Positions 33,889-43,251 of a stretch of 64,000 nt of DNA are shown piece after piece. This stretch comes from Chroococcidiopsis sp. CCMEE 29 (GTDB lineage Bacteria > Cyanobacteriota > Cyanobacteriia > Cyanobacteriales > Chroococcidiopsidaceae). Under the pieces are notes generated by a model, which was not told the origin of the DNA, did no database searches, and was given only the letters and a program-made list of their open reading frames with translations. The stretch spans positions 3,832,501-3,896,500 of the forward strand of contig NZ_CP083761.1 in the NCBI RefSeq assembly GCF_023558375.1. Reading direction: 5' to 3'. How positions within the stretch are numbered: the first letter of the stretch is position 1; every line of letters begins with the position of its first letter. The position numbers and the translations under genes were made by a program.

Positions 33889-34117
33889 TAGTATCAATGG
33901 CTTTGAGTAGGCTTCTAGCGCAGTCTTTATAAAGGTTAATGTCATGCGGATGCCTTGATCAAACTGAGTTTTGTGATATGCATTACTGGGATATTAGGTT
34001 TGAAGTACTTTACAAAACGCTGTGCGTCAACTGTGGAAAAGCGGGACAGAGATCCTCGATATTTCCATCAGTCAGCACTTAACAGAGTTAGTCTAGGAGA
34101 GGATGGAAAGCTAGCAA

Positions 34118-34759
34118 GTGCAAGCTATGGTTCAAACAACTCAAGCCAAAGACCTGACTCTGCATGAGGTTAAATTAAAATTTGGTCTCAAGCTGTCTGA
34201 GGATGACCAATTTTTTTGGGAATGGAGAGATGATTTGCCAGAAATCACTGATTTAGAAAAGCGATCGCTCGATCAGGTGAAGGCTGACTATCTCCACTTA
34301 TCCGAGTACCCAATGCCCGAAAGTCTGGTCAAAATGGTAGTCTTGTCTCCACTGCTAGCGCTAGCTGGTTTTTACCGTCCTCCCTTTCGCGTCACAGCAG
34401 AAGCACCTGTGCAAATTACTGCTGAAGATGAGGGAGAAACTGTACAGGGACGCATTGATGTCCTGGTTATACAAGAGCAACTCTGGGTACTGGTAATTGA
34501 ATCTAAACGTGGTTCCTTCTCCCTTGAACCAGCACTCCCACAAGCACTAGCTTACATGATGGCTAATCCCAATCCTGATAAACCTGCCTTTGGATTAGTA
34601 ACAAATGGTAGTAACTTCCTCTTCATTAAACTGATGAAGCAAGACACACCACAATATGCCCTGTCAGACGAATTCACCCTCCGGCGCGGGAATGATCTTT
34701 ATAGGGTCCTACGTATATTGAAGCGACTCGGCGCATTGTTGACTCAGGACTCAAAATAA
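34118..34759 (+). CDS. HSDR_N-type PD-(D/E)XK nuclease-like protein, orphan
   Basis: 213-residue protein resembling the N-terminal nuclease part of type I restriction R subunits. GRIDVLVIQEQLWVLVIESKRG shows the D...ExK core, followed by ALPQALAYMMANP and GLVTNGSNFLFIKL, also typical. No helicase domain, hsdM or hsdS is nearby, so it is not a working type I system by itself; these short forms are common in cyanobacteria. Start GTG at 34118 (AGGAGAGG about 14 bases before) or ATG at 34127. It ends five bases before rsmB. Confidence 0.72.
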   Translation: MQAMVQTTQAKDLTLHEVKLKFGLKLSEDDQFFWEWRDDLPEITDLEKRSLDQVKADYLHLSEYPMPESLVKMVVLSPLLALAGFYRPPFRVTAEAPVQITAEDEGETVQGRIDVLVIQEQLWVLVIESKRGSFSLEPALPQALAYMMANPNPDKPAFGLVTNGSNFLFIKLMKQDTPQYALSDEFTLRRGNDLYRVLRILKRLGALLTQDSK

Positions 34760-34764
34760 TTAGT

Positions 34765-36183
34765 ATGGAAAAGCCTCGCCAGTTGGCTTTCATTGCCCTA
34801 AGGTCAGTTCATCAAGGAGCTTATGCTGATGTTGCCCTGGATGGAGTGCTACGTCAGGCTGAATTGAGCAATGCCGATCGCAGATTGGTGACGGAATTGG
34901 TTTATGGCAGTGTGCGACGCATGCGATCGCTTGATGCCGTAATTGACCAGTTAGCGAAAAAGAAAGCTCACCAACAACCCCCTGATCTCCGCACAATCCT
35001 TCATTTAGGCTTGTATCAGCTGCGATATCTTAGCCAAATTCCTGTCTCAGCTGCTGTTCATTCCACAGTTCAGCTTGCTAAAGAAAATGGGTTTTCAGGA
35101 CTAACTGGGTTTGTCAATGGTTTATTGCGACAGTACATCCGGTTAGCGAGGGATGTAGACGCGCAAGCGGCTTCTCGAAGAGTGGGGCGAGGGGCGAGGG
35201 GCGAGGGGGAGAATTCAGAATTAGTTGATTTTTCTAAAGATCCCCTCCAATTACCAGAAGATCCAGTTGAGCGCTTGGGCATTTTACATAGTTATCCCAA
35301 CTGGATTGTGGAAGTGTGGCTAGAACAGCTAGGAACAGAAACAGAACAACTGTGTGAATGGCTGAATCAACCACCAGCAATTGATTTACGGGTGAACACC
35401 TTGCGGACTTCAATTGAGACAGTGGAAGCAGCAATGCAATCAGCAGGTGTATCTGTGGATCGCCTTCCCCATCTGCCCCAAGCTTTAAGGTTAACTTCAA
35501 GTACAGGACCGATTCAAAATCTGCCCGGTTTCAGTGAAGGCTGGTGGACTGTACAAGATAGTAGCGCTCAACTGGTCAGTCATTTACTTAACCCCCAACC
35601 AGGTGAGGTGGTGATTGACGCGTGTGCTGCACCTGGGGGAAAGACAACCCACATTGCGGAATTAATGGAGGATAAAGGAACAGTGTGGGCTTGCGATCGC
35701 GCTGCCTCCCGACTGCGAAAACTTAAGGAAAATGCCGAACGGTTGCAGTTGCAATCAACTCAACTTTGCGTTGGGGATAGCCGCACCCTCTCTCAGTTTA
35801 AAAACACGGCCGATCGTGTATTAGTGGATGCACCTTGCTCCGGTTTGGGAACTCTGCACCGCCATGCTGATGCCCGTTGGCGGCAAACGCCTAAATCTGT
35901 GCAGGAACTTGCAATCCTTCAGCAAGAACTGTTAGAACAAACATCAACCTGGGTCAAATTTGGTGGAGTTTTAGTTTATTCCACTTGCACACTGCATCCT
36001 CAGGAGAACGAAGCAGTGATTCAAGCCTTCTTAGCTCGTCACCCGAGCTGGCAAATTTGTCCTCCAACACTTGATTCTCCTGCTTCTGCCTTTGCCACAT
36101 CCGCAGGCTGGGTTAAAGTGTGGCCTCATCGACACTCAATGGATGGCTTTTTTATGGTGCGATTAAGCAAAGAAAATCACTAA
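34765..36183 (+). CDS. rsmB: 16S rRNA (cytosine-5) methyltransferase RsmB
   Basis: 472-residue enzyme making m5C967 in 16S rRNA. It has an N-terminal NusB-like RNA-binding domain (about 1-135) and a C-terminal SAM methyltransferase domain with ACAAPGGKTTH, the catalytic cysteines C358 in DAPCSGLGTL and C408 in STCTLHPQENE. Between the domains (about residues 132-152) lies ASRRVGRGARGEGENSE, encoded by GGGGCGAGGGGCGAGGGG repeat DNA and probably an in-frame insertion in the linker. Confidence 0.94.
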   Translation: MEKPRQLAFIALRSVHQGAYADVALDGVLRQAELSNADRRLVTELVYGSVRRMRSLDAVIDQLAKKKAHQQPPDLRTILHLGLYQLRYLSQIPVSAAVHSTVQLAKENGFSGLTGFVNGLLRQYIRLARDVDAQAASRRVGRGARGEGENSELVDFSKDPLQLPEDPVERLGILHSYPNWIVEVWLEQLGTETEQLCEWLNQPPAIDLRVNTLRTSIETVEAAMQSAGVSVDRLPHLPQALRLTSSTGPIQNLPGFSEGWWTVQDSSAQLVSHLLNPQPGEVVIDACAAPGGKTTHIAELMEDKGTVWACDRAASRLRKLKENAERLQLQSTQLCVGDSRTLSQFKNTADRVLVDAPCSGLGTLHRHADARWRQTPKSVQELAILQQELLEQTSTWVKFGGVLVYSTCTLHPQENEAVIQAFLARHPSWQICPPTLDSPASAFATSAGWVKVWPHRHSMDGFFMVRLSKENH

Positions 36184-36232
36184 GCTTGTATGCAATCCTA
36201 CAGGAAATTCTTAATTCAAGGAGATAGCCATA

Positions 36233-36652
36233 GTGAAAAATGCTAATGTTAAAACCTTAGTTAAAATCTTAATTGGGGCAGCTTGGCTTGACGGCAAGGT
36301 TCAGCCAGAAGAACGAAATTATCTCCACCAAGTCGCCAAAGAAAAAGACGTGGCTGCCGATCCTGAGATCAAACCTTTACTCTACGAATTCAGAGTTGTG
36401 CAGCCAAGCGAGTTCTACGGGTGGGTAAAAGAGTATCTAGGGGATCGCCCTAGTGCAGAAGATTACCAAAAATTGATTGAAGCCATTAGCGGCTTAATCT
36501 ATAGTGATGGCGATGTGGCGATCGAAGAAGCAAAGCTTTTAACTAAGTTACAGTCGTTGAACCCAGCGAATGAGACTCCTCAATCTACATATAATGCCGT
36601 ACTCAAAGAAATTCAAAAGCTCTACCGCCGTTGGGTAGAGTCTCACGGCTAG
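36233..36652 (+). CDS. TerB-like (tellurite-resistance TerB fold) protein
   Basis: 139-residue all-helical protein. The repeated acidic loops AAWLDGKVQPEE and GLIYSDGDVAIEEA are the paired metal-binding turns of the TerB fold. It probably acts in the cytoplasm; a link to tellurite itself is not implied. GTG start at 36233 with AAGGAG ten bases upstream. Confidence 0.78.
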   Translation: MKNANVKTLVKILIGAAWLDGKVQPEERNYLHQVAKEKDVAADPEIKPLLYEFRVVQPSEFYGWVKEYLGDRPSAEDYQKLIEAISGLIYSDGDVAIEEAKLLTKLQSLNPANETPQSTYNAVLKEIQKLYRRWVESHG

Positions 36653-36685
36653 TTCAAAAGCTACTAGCTGCTATTACAATAATAC

Positions 36686-36913
36686 TTATGACTTCGGTTC
36701 ACCCAGACCCGGAGTTTCTTCTTTCTTGACCTCAGGTACAATATCAGGACGCTCTTTGTTTTCCCAACCAACAGGACGCTTAGAGTTATACCAAGCAATT
36801 GAGCCAATCGTCACCGCTGCAATAAAACCAACGACATACACCAAAGTAGCTGATATGGGAAAATGAGTTCCATTTTCCGCTGCTTGTGCTGCTGTTTGCA
36901 TCAATAAATTCAT
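36686..36913 (-). CDS. Psb35-like photosystem II assembly protein
   Basis: 75-residue protein with one membrane span (LVYVVGFIAAVTIGSIAWY) and a soluble C-terminal tail rich in Pro and charged residues (ENKERPDIVPEVKKEETPG). It resembles the small one-helix protein described as Psb35, which stabilises the CP47 assembly module and associated Hlips; I assign it from remembered sequence similarity. GGGGAT is upstream of the ATG. Thylakoid location is inferred. Confidence 0.6.
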   Translation of the reverse strand: MNLLMQTAAQAAENGTHFPISATLVYVVGFIAAVTIGSIAWYNSKRPVGWENKERPDIVPEVKKEETPGLGEPKS

Positions 36914-37217
36914 AGTTATATCCCCTTTTATCGGGCAACGCTACATTCTAAGACCGTATAAAAACAGAATACCCCTTTGCATCCCCCCCAAGTTTGATCC
37001 CCGTGAAGAGAGCAGGGGGAACAGGGTAAGTCGTATATCCAGCGTTAGCATCCGCACTGAGCAGCAAGTCAAGCAAGGGCAAGAAAGCAGCACCGGGCTC
37101 TCTACAGGTTCTCATTTGCACTGACAAATCATAAAAGGCGGGTTTGCGGGACGAGCGATCGCTCGATTCAGATATTGGTGTGACCATTCCTCCACAACAC
37201 TAACTCGGATTTCACTG
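36914..37217. other. 304-bp gap before DUF29 gene
   Basis: A minus-strand frame of 79 codons (37187-36948, MVTPISESSDRSSRKPAFYD...) starts two bases after GGAGGA, too close for normal initiation, and its composition is unconvincing. A short CCCCC-rich patch lies near 36980-37020. Nothing else is supported. Confidence 0.4.
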
Positions 37218-37670
37218 TTAGTCGCGGTCAGAGGGAAAAAAATCAGTTTTCAAAACCTTCTGGGCAATCCAAGGACAAGTATCAGGAAAGGCATTGATTG
37301 GCAGACCTGTTTCCTGAGAAGCATCTTCGCGAGCATTTAAATAGCACTCATCCCATACTCCAGCGAGACGGGACTTAAGGCTAGGATGTTTTTTGAGAGC
37401 GTGAATTATTCGGCGTCTATGCTCAACTATAGAACACCGCCAACTGTTGGAACGATAGACTGGCTGATAGTGCCACTTGAGAAGATGCATCAGCAAAATA
37501 ATCAAGTTGCTTTCCAGTGCATCCTTGGGGCGATCGCCCATTGATTCAACTTCCTCAATCAACCTTTCTAGATCAACCTCATCCCATCGGCGCTCTCTGA
37601 GTAAGTTTGCAGTGTGTGCTGTCCAGGCAAGAAAATCCTGTTCGTAGAGATGGTTTAAGGAAGTTGTCAT
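37218..37670 (-). CDS. DUF29 family protein
   Basis: 150-residue DUF29 protein, a helical family abundant in cyanobacteria: LYEQDFLAWTAHTANLLRERRWDEVDLERLIEEVESM and LIILLMHLLKWHYQP. Function unknown; members often lie near toxin-antitoxin or repeat-rich regions. The frame is open to GTG at 37679, but ATG at 37670 has AGGTG at a suitable distance and is preferred. Confidence 0.85.
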   Translation of the reverse strand: MTTSLNHLYEQDFLAWTAHTANLLRERRWDEVDLERLIEEVESMGDRPKDALESNLIILLMHLLKWHYQPVYRSNSWRCSIVEHRRRIIHALKKHPSLKSRLAGVWDECYLNAREDASQETGLPINAFPDTCPWIAQKVLKTDFFPSDRD

Positions 37671-37699
37671 CCGGTTCACCTAAAACCTCGTTTTAATTG

Positions 37700-37805
37700 C
37701 ATCGCGGCATCTTTGCAGCGGATGCCGCTTATTTGTACATGCTAATCAAAATCTTGTCTTCATTCCATCGCGGCATCTTTGTAGTGAATGCAGCTTACTT
37801 GTACG
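37700..37805. repeat. Two ~40-bp direct repeats
   Basis: CATCGCGGCATCTTTG(C/T)AG(C/T)G(G/A)ATGC(C/A)GCTTA(T/C)TTGTAC occurs at 37700-37739 and 37766-37805, a 66-base period. The second copy forms the 3' end of the neighbouring minus-strand small gene. Confidence 0.65.
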
Positions 37806-38042
37806 GGTGTTTTTGCAAGTCAGACGACCGTCGGTAGTGTATTCAAATTCATAATCACCATCAGCCAGTAGACCGTCTTCCCCGCCACTGACAACTTCAA
37901 AATTAGCGTCTGTGTCTATATACCAGGATTCCAGTTCGCCTTCTATTTCTTCTAGACGTAAAGGCAGGTAAGCGGACTGAGCAGCGCAATGGCAACCCAG
38001 CGTATCTATCAAGGTGTCCAGTGGTGCATTAGAGAGATGCAA
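37746..38042 (-). CDS. Hypothetical small acidic protein (98 aa)
   Basis: 98-residue acidic product with LESWYIDTDANFEVVSGGEDG and ADGDYEFEYTTDGRLTC; not recognised. It would start with TTG at 38042, without a clear ribosome site, and ends inside a direct-repeat unit, so it may be truncated or a remnant. It lies 36 bases after the penicillin-binding protein gene on the same strand. Confidence 0.4.
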   Translation of the reverse strand: MHLSNAPLDTLIDTLGCHCAAQSAYLPLRLEEIEGELESWYIDTDANFEVVSGGEDGLLADGDYEFEYTTDGRLTCKNTRTSKLHSLQRCRDGMKTRF

Positions 38043-38077
38043 GTTACTACGTCTAGATGCGCCTGTTAAGTCAGAAG

Positions 38078-40423
38078 TTAATCATCAGATTCTAGTTGCT
38101 GCGAAGAGCGAGATTGTGGAGTAGGTTTGGGTGGCAAGGGTTGGACAATTACAGGTGGTCTATCCCGACGACGAGGAACAGACTCAGTGCGCGGTGGTGA
38201 GGCTGAGCCTCTTTGCTGCAATCGTTGCAACAGACGGTTATAACGCTCTGATTCATTAACATCTGGTTCTTCAACCCGATTAGGACGCGATCGCCTTACG
38301 CTTGTTGGGGGTGACTGGTTTTCCTGTTGCTGTTGAGAGCGCCTTCTATAGCGCCGCCTCCCAGATGAGCGGTAATTTTCAGAGCTTTCCTCAACTGTTT
38401 GCCTACCAAAAGCGCCAGATCTTTCTTTTCTGCCAGAAATTACACGTTTGGGTTTAATCGGCTTTGCTTTGATACTTCCCTTCCGACCTTCTAAATTAGG
38501 TCGTTCTGGGAACTTCTCTATCGGCATTTCCTCTACTGCTTGCACCATAAATTTACGCCAGGTGTAGGCTGCTGTGCTACTACTGCCCCCAGTAGGTTGA
38601 TTGTTATCATTGCCTAGCCAAACACCTGTAACCAGTTGGGGAATATAGCCGATGAACCAGAGGTCGCGAGACTCATCGGATGTCCCTGTCTTACCAGCAA
38701 CTGGTCGATCTGCTAGCTGAGCGGCTCCACCAGTACCTGCTTGCACCACATTCCTTAACATCCAGGTGGCGATCGCCGCACTACCGGGATCTAACACTCG
38801 CTTTGGCTGAGATTCAGCAGCATAAACGATTTCTCCGCTGCGGTTAAGGATGCGCCGGATGCCGTGAGCTTCTGTATGAACGCCTTGGGTTGCCAGAGTT
38901 CCATAAGCGCTGCTTAATTCCAATAGATTTACCTCGGAGGAACCTAGAGCCAAAGAATAGGTGGGATGGAGTTGAGATTTAATTCCCATCTGCTGAGCAA
39001 GTTTGATGGTTGGCTCAAAGCCGACATCAAGTAACACCTTGAGTGCGACTACATTAATTGAGGCACTGAGGGCATCTCGCATCGAGAGCCAACCCCGGAA
39101 GTCGCGGTTGTAGTTTTTTGGTTCATAGCCTTCAACAATTAAAGGAGCATCAACGTAGCTTTTATCGGGGGACATACCACTCGCGATCGCCGCTGTATAC
39201 ACAAAACTCTTAAACGTTGAGCCAGGCTGACGTTGAGCTTGGGTGACACGATTAAACTGGTTTTTGCCAAAATCCTTCCCTCCCACCAAAGCCTTGATTT
39301 CCCCATTTCGGGGGTCAATCGATACCAAGGCAGCTTGCTCGAAGTTCTGCCAGCGACCGTTACTTGCCACTGTGTCTTGCACAACGTCTTCTGCTGCCTT
39401 CTGCCACTTCGGATTTAGGGTGGTTTCAATAGTTAAGCCACCTGCTTCCAGTACTTCTGGCGAGATGTATTTTGGCAATTCCTTTTGAATGTAAGTCGTG
39501 AAGTAGGGAGCTTCTACTTGGAGGCGCTTGGCTGGACTTGGTTTAAGTACAAGTGGTTTGCTACTGGCAGCCGCTGCTGCTTCAGCTGTAATTACGCCAT
39601 CATCTCGCATTCGTTGTAACACCAAATTTCGCCGCTGTTGGGCTAATGCTAAATTGGTCACTGGGGAGTAGAGACTAGGAGCAGGTGCTAAGCCAGCAAT
39701 TGTTGCCATTTCTGATAAAGTCAGTTGGCTGACTGGTTTACTGAAATAGACCCAAGCAGCATCAGCTACACCGTAAGCCCCTTCCCCTAAATAAACTAGG
39801 TTAAGATAGCGCTCCAGAATCTGCCCTTTGCTTAAGTTATGCTCAATTTTTCCTGCTAGACGGACTTCCTTAATCTTGCGCCACAAGGTACGCTCCTGAC
39901 TGAGGAAGAGAATCCGCGCCAGTTGTTGCGTAATTGTACTACCACCTTCTACAAGGTTGGCAGAGCGGAGGTTAGAGAAGGATGCCCGAACAATGCCTTG
40001 AAAATCAATGCCGTGGTGTTGATAGAAGCGTCGGTCTTCTGAGGCGATAAAAGCTTGAACCAGGGTTTTCGGCATTTCCTCAAGCTCTAGTTGCTCTCTG
40101 GTAGCGGGTCCTATCTGCTGCAAAATAGTTTCATCAGCCGCTTTGATGGTTAGCGTCTGGTTCCTTACAGAGGTAAAAAGTTCAGCAGTTGGCGGCAAAC
40201 TGCGTTCTAGCGACCACCAAACACCAAGAAAGGCGAGCGCGCCACCGCCAACAAGGGTTATAAACCAGTAGCGACGCTGGAGAGGTTTGTCACCGGGAAG
40301 ATTTGATTTCATCTGCTTCACTGACAAGCGTGGGGAAAACTGCGGCTGCTTATTTGCTTCCTCCGACTCAGAGTCATTCAACTGGGTTGCTCGCTCCTTC
40401 AACCAGGGGATAAACTTAGACAC
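38078..40423 (-). CDS. Class A penicillin-binding protein (PBP1A type)
   Basis: 781-residue bifunctional peptidoglycan synthase. N-terminal anchor (YWFITLVGGGALAFLGVWW, about 52-70), glycosyltransferase GT51 with EDRRFYQHHGID and EGGSTITQQLAR, then the transpeptidase with SxxK in PGSTFKSFVY, SxN as SIN and KTG in VAGKTGTSDESRDLWF. The C-terminal 150 residues are Arg/Ser/Pro/Gln-rich and probably unstructured. GTG start at 40423 follows GAGGA. Large genomes carry several such genes; the paralogue cannot be named. Confidence 0.92.
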   Translation of the reverse strand: MSKFIPWLKERATQLNDSESEEANKQPQFSPRLSVKQMKSNLPGDKPLQRRYWFITLVGGGALAFLGVWWSLERSLPPTAELFTSVRNQTLTIKAADETILQQIGPATREQLELEEMPKTLVQAFIASEDRRFYQHHGIDFQGIVRASFSNLRSANLVEGGSTITQQLARILFLSQERTLWRKIKEVRLAGKIEHNLSKGQILERYLNLVYLGEGAYGVADAAWVYFSKPVSQLTLSEMATIAGLAPAPSLYSPVTNLALAQQRRNLVLQRMRDDGVITAEAAAAASSKPLVLKPSPAKRLQVEAPYFTTYIQKELPKYISPEVLEAGGLTIETTLNPKWQKAAEDVVQDTVASNGRWQNFEQAALVSIDPRNGEIKALVGGKDFGKNQFNRVTQAQRQPGSTFKSFVYTAAIASGMSPDKSYVDAPLIVEGYEPKNYNRDFRGWLSMRDALSASINVVALKVLLDVGFEPTIKLAQQMGIKSQLHPTYSLALGSSEVNLLELSSAYGTLATQGVHTEAHGIRRILNRSGEIVYAAESQPKRVLDPGSAAIATWMLRNVVQAGTGGAAQLADRPVAGKTGTSDESRDLWFIGYIPQLVTGVWLGNDNNQPTGGSSSTAAYTWRKFMVQAVEEMPIEKFPERPNLEGRKGSIKAKPIKPKRVISGRKERSGAFGRQTVEESSENYRSSGRRRYRRRSQQQQENQSPPTSVRRSRPNRVEEPDVNESERYNRLLQRLQQRGSASPPRTESVPRRRDRPPVIVQPLPPKPTPQSRSSQQLESDD

Positions 40424-40600
40424 TTCAGTTCCTCACTTACACTACTTCAGGTCTAGCCAACAGCAAATCATCGCTCTTAGTGTTTTGCTTATTTTAGGGC
40501 TTAGTGGGGATTGAGGTCTTGGCTGAAAGATCTAAAAATTTCTACTAAGGTTTTCTTAAAATTTCAGAGGGACGAGATCAAGTATTCAACTGGAGACAAT

Positions 40601-41098
40601 GTGAAGCATGGACAATGTGCTATTGCACTCGGTAGCAATCTAGGCGATTCCTATACTATTCTGGAAGCTGCCTTGGAGACTTTAGCTGCCACACCAGACA
40701 TTATTTTGCAAGCTAGATCTAGCTGGTATCAAACCAAAGCGGTTGGACCACCACAGCCAGACTATATCAACGGTTGTGCTTTGCTGCATGTCCAGAAATC
40801 ACCCCAGCAATTATTAGAAATTTTATTAGAAATTGAAAACAAATTTGGTCGTGTCCGCTCTGGGCGTTGGGGTCCGCGATCGCTTGACCTCGATTTGTTG
40901 CTATATGATGACCTAATTCTGGATACTCCCACTCTCACCTTGCCCCACCCACACATGAGCGAGAGAGCTTTTGTTCTTGTCCCCTTAGCAGAAATTGCCC
41001 CTGATTGGGTAGAGCCAGTTTCCGGTAAAGCGATCGCAGAACTCGTTCAAGCTGTAGACTGTTCAGGAGTCAAAAAAATGATAAACAATGAATTCTGA
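40601..41098 (+). CDS. folK: 2-amino-4-hydroxy-6-hydroxymethyldihydropteridine pyrophosphokinase
   Basis: 165-residue HPPK of folate synthesis, transferring pyrophosphate from ATP to the pterin. Signature CAIALGSNLGDS at the N-terminus and GPRSLDLDLLLYDD in the middle; LPHPHMSERAFVLVPLAEIAP completes the core. The frame is open to TTG at 40511, but the leader is not conserved in character; GTG at 40601 follows TGGAGA and places the domain at the N-terminus. The neighbours are unrelated. Confidence 0.92.
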   Translation: MKHGQCAIALGSNLGDSYTILEAALETLAATPDIILQARSSWYQTKAVGPPQPDYINGCALLHVQKSPQQLLEILLEIENKFGRVRSGRWGPRSLDLDLLLYDDLILDTPTLTLPHPHMSERAFVLVPLAEIAPDWVEPVSGKAIAELVQAVDCSGVKKMINNEF

Positions 41099-41109
41099 AA
41101 AAACCTGCT

Positions 41110-41146
41110 TTAATTCATCCTTCAGAACTCATACTTCATAATTCCT
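41110..41146 (+). repeat. Short copy of the dispersed TTCATCCTTC repeat
   Basis: TTAATTCATCCTTCAGAACTCATACTTCATAATTCC-like words shared with the copies near 911, 12211 and 14320. Confidence 0.4.
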
Positions 41147-41149
41147 TCT

Positions 41150-41698
41150 ATGGCACCAGGTCTAGAACCACCACAACTGCTAAAACAGCGCTTGTTCTAT
41201 CGGGGACACAAGTTTAATTTTGAGGTCAATCGCCTCCGCTTACCCAACCAGGCAGAAGGAGACTGGGAATGTGTTCGTCATCCAGGTGGCGCTTTGGCTG
41301 TCCCAGTCACTCCAGAAGGCAAACTTGTTCTCGTGCGGCAGTATCGCTTTGCTGTTCAGGGACGAATTCTAGAGTTTCCGGCTGGCACAGTGGAGCCGAA
41401 TGAAGAACCGTTTGAGACAATTAAGCGGGAAATTGAGGAAGAAATTGGCTATCGCGCCCAAAATTGGAAAAAACTGGGAGAATTTTTCTTGGCACCTGGC
41501 TACTCGGACGAAATTATCTACGCTTTTCTAGCTCAAGACTTGGAATACCTGGATGTCCCTCCCCATCAGGATGTTGATGAAGATATGGAGACGGTTTTGA
41601 TGACTCCCCAAGAATTAGAGCAAGCCATCCTTAACGGGGAACCAGTGGACGCAAAATCGATTTCTAGCTTTTTATTAGCACGACCATTCTTAAATTAG
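41150..41698 (+). CDS. NUDIX hydrolase (ADP-ribose pyrophosphatase type)
   Basis: 182-residue Nudix enzyme that probably hydrolyses ADP-ribose or a related nucleoside diphosphate. The Nudix box GTVEPNEEPFETIKREIEEEIG fits Gx5Ex7REUxEExGU. RQYRFAVQGRILEFPAG just before it is typical of the ADP-ribose subfamily. The start ATG at 41150 follows a repeat-rich gap with no clear ribosome site. Confidence 0.9.
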   Translation: MAPGLEPPQLLKQRLFYRGHKFNFEVNRLRLPNQAEGDWECVRHPGGALAVPVTPEGKLVLVRQYRFAVQGRILEFPAGTVEPNEEPFETIKREIEEEIGYRAQNWKKLGEFFLAPGYSDEIIYAFLAQDLEYLDVPPHQDVDEDMETVLMTPQELEQAILNGEPVDAKSISSFLLARPFLN

Positions 41699-41781
41699 CC
41701 CTTAGGAGGGAGCAGTAGAGCGTCTAAATGTTTAGGGTTATAGTACATTGTTACTACCTAAACCCAACTCCCCTCTAGCTA

Positions 41782-43215
41782 ATGAGTGATAGCTTAATTC
41801 TGTTCTGGCACCGCCGCGATTTACGCATTGCCGACAATACAGGACTCGCCGCTGCACGGCAGCAGACTCGAAAAGTCGTGGGCGTTTTTTGCCTTGATCC
41901 CAACTTACTAGAACGGGATGATGTGGCACCAGTTAGAGTAACCTACATGATTGGCAGCTTGCAGCATTTGCAGCAGCGCTATGCTGAAGCTGGTAGCCAA
42001 CTGTTGATTCTTCATGCCGATCCGCGTCAAGCAATACCCAAATTGGCAACAGCCCTAAATGCTCAAGCAGTTTTCTGGAATTGGGATGTAGAACCGTACT
42101 CGCAACAACGCGATCGCATTGTTATGGATACCCTCCAGGAAAAGGGGATTCAAGTTCTGCTGAAAAATTGGGATCAGCTGTTACATGCACCCGAGGATAT
42201 TCGTACTGGTTCCGATCAGCCTTATACCGTTTATACTCCCTTTTGGCGGAACTGGAGTAGCAAGCCAAAGGCTCAACCAGTCCAAGCGCTGCACGACGTG
42301 ATCGGCTTGACTGAAGCTCAACAGGAGACGGCGCGTCAAGCTGGAGTAGTTGAACTACCCACCACTAAGGATTTGGGATTCAGTTGGGATAGAGAACTAG
42401 TGATTGCGCCAGGGGAAGCGGCGGCACAAGCAAGGCTAGAAGAATTTTGCGATCGCGCCATTACTGAATACAAAGAACAACGAAATTTTCCTGCTCTTAG
42501 CGGTACATCTCAGTTAAGTGCGGCTCTCAAATTTGGAGTAATTGGCATTCGCACAGTTTGGGCTGCTACTATAGCTGCCTTAGAAAACAGCCGCAGTGAT
42601 GAAGTTGAAGCCAGCATCAGAGCGTGGCAACAGGAACTTGCATGGCGGGAGTTCTATCAACATGCGATGTATAACTTCCCTGAATTAGCAACGGGTGCCT
42701 ATCGCCAACCCTTCAAAGATTTCCCCTATCAAAACAACGAAGAACGTTTCCAAGCTTGGTGTGAGGGGAGAACTGGCTACCCTATTGTTGATGCTGCGAT
42801 GCGGCAGATGAATGAAATCGGCTGGATGCACAATCGTTGCCGAATGATTGTCGCCAACTTTCTCACCAAAGACTTGCTGATTAATCCCCAGTTAGGAGAG
42901 AAATATTTTTATCAGCGGCTGATTGACGGCGATCTTTCAGCCAATAATGGTGGCTGGCAGTGGAGTGCTTCCAGTGGGATGGACCCCAAACCCGTGCGAA
43001 TTTTCAATCCAGCTAGTCAAGCTCAGAAGTTTGACCCAGAAGGCGATTATATTCGAGAATGGGTGCCCGAATTAAGATCGATTGATAAAGAATTCCTGCT
43101 CAGCGGCAATATCCCAGCTCAGGAGCGCGAAGCTCTTGGTTATCCCATGCCGATTGTGGATCACAAGCAGCAGCAGCGTCAATTTAAAATCCTTTATCAA
43201 CAGCAAAAGACTTGA
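41782..43215 (+). CDS. phrA: Deoxyribodipyrimidine photolyase (class I)
   Basis: 477-residue DNA photolyase repairing cyclobutane dimers with blue light and FADH. N-terminal antenna domain (LILFWHRRDLRIADNTGL), then the FAD-binding domain with LAWREFYQH, GYPIVDAAMRQM, NRCRMIVANFLTKDLL and the FAD/active-site segment GDLSANNGGWQWSASSG. The class I signature with WQW and DPKPVRIFNP favours photolyase over cryptochrome. The antenna cofactor cannot be decided here. Confidence 0.92.
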   Translation: MSDSLILFWHRRDLRIADNTGLAAARQQTRKVVGVFCLDPNLLERDDVAPVRVTYMIGSLQHLQQRYAEAGSQLLILHADPRQAIPKLATALNAQAVFWNWDVEPYSQQRDRIVMDTLQEKGIQVLLKNWDQLLHAPEDIRTGSDQPYTVYTPFWRNWSSKPKAQPVQALHDVIGLTEAQQETARQAGVVELPTTKDLGFSWDRELVIAPGEAAAQARLEEFCDRAITEYKEQRNFPALSGTSQLSAALKFGVIGIRTVWAATIAALENSRSDEVEASIRAWQQELAWREFYQHAMYNFPELATGAYRQPFKDFPYQNNEERFQAWCEGRTGYPIVDAAMRQMNEIGWMHNRCRMIVANFLTKDLLINPQLGEKYFYQRLIDGDLSANNGGWQWSASSGMDPKPVRIFNPASQAQKFDPEGDYIREWVPELRSIDKEFLLSGNIPAQEREALGYPMPIVDHKQQQRQFKILYQQQKT

Positions 43216-43251
43216 CCTAGTGTTTCAGATTCATTGCTGGAGGTGTTACAG

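Noticed and set aside
33955-34167. 70-codon plus-strand frame
   Set aside because: Overlaps the HSDR_N-type gene and lacks a ribosome site.
36948-37187. 79-codon minus-strand frame
   Set aside because: Shine-Dalgarno too close to the start and odd composition; kept only as a remark on the gap.
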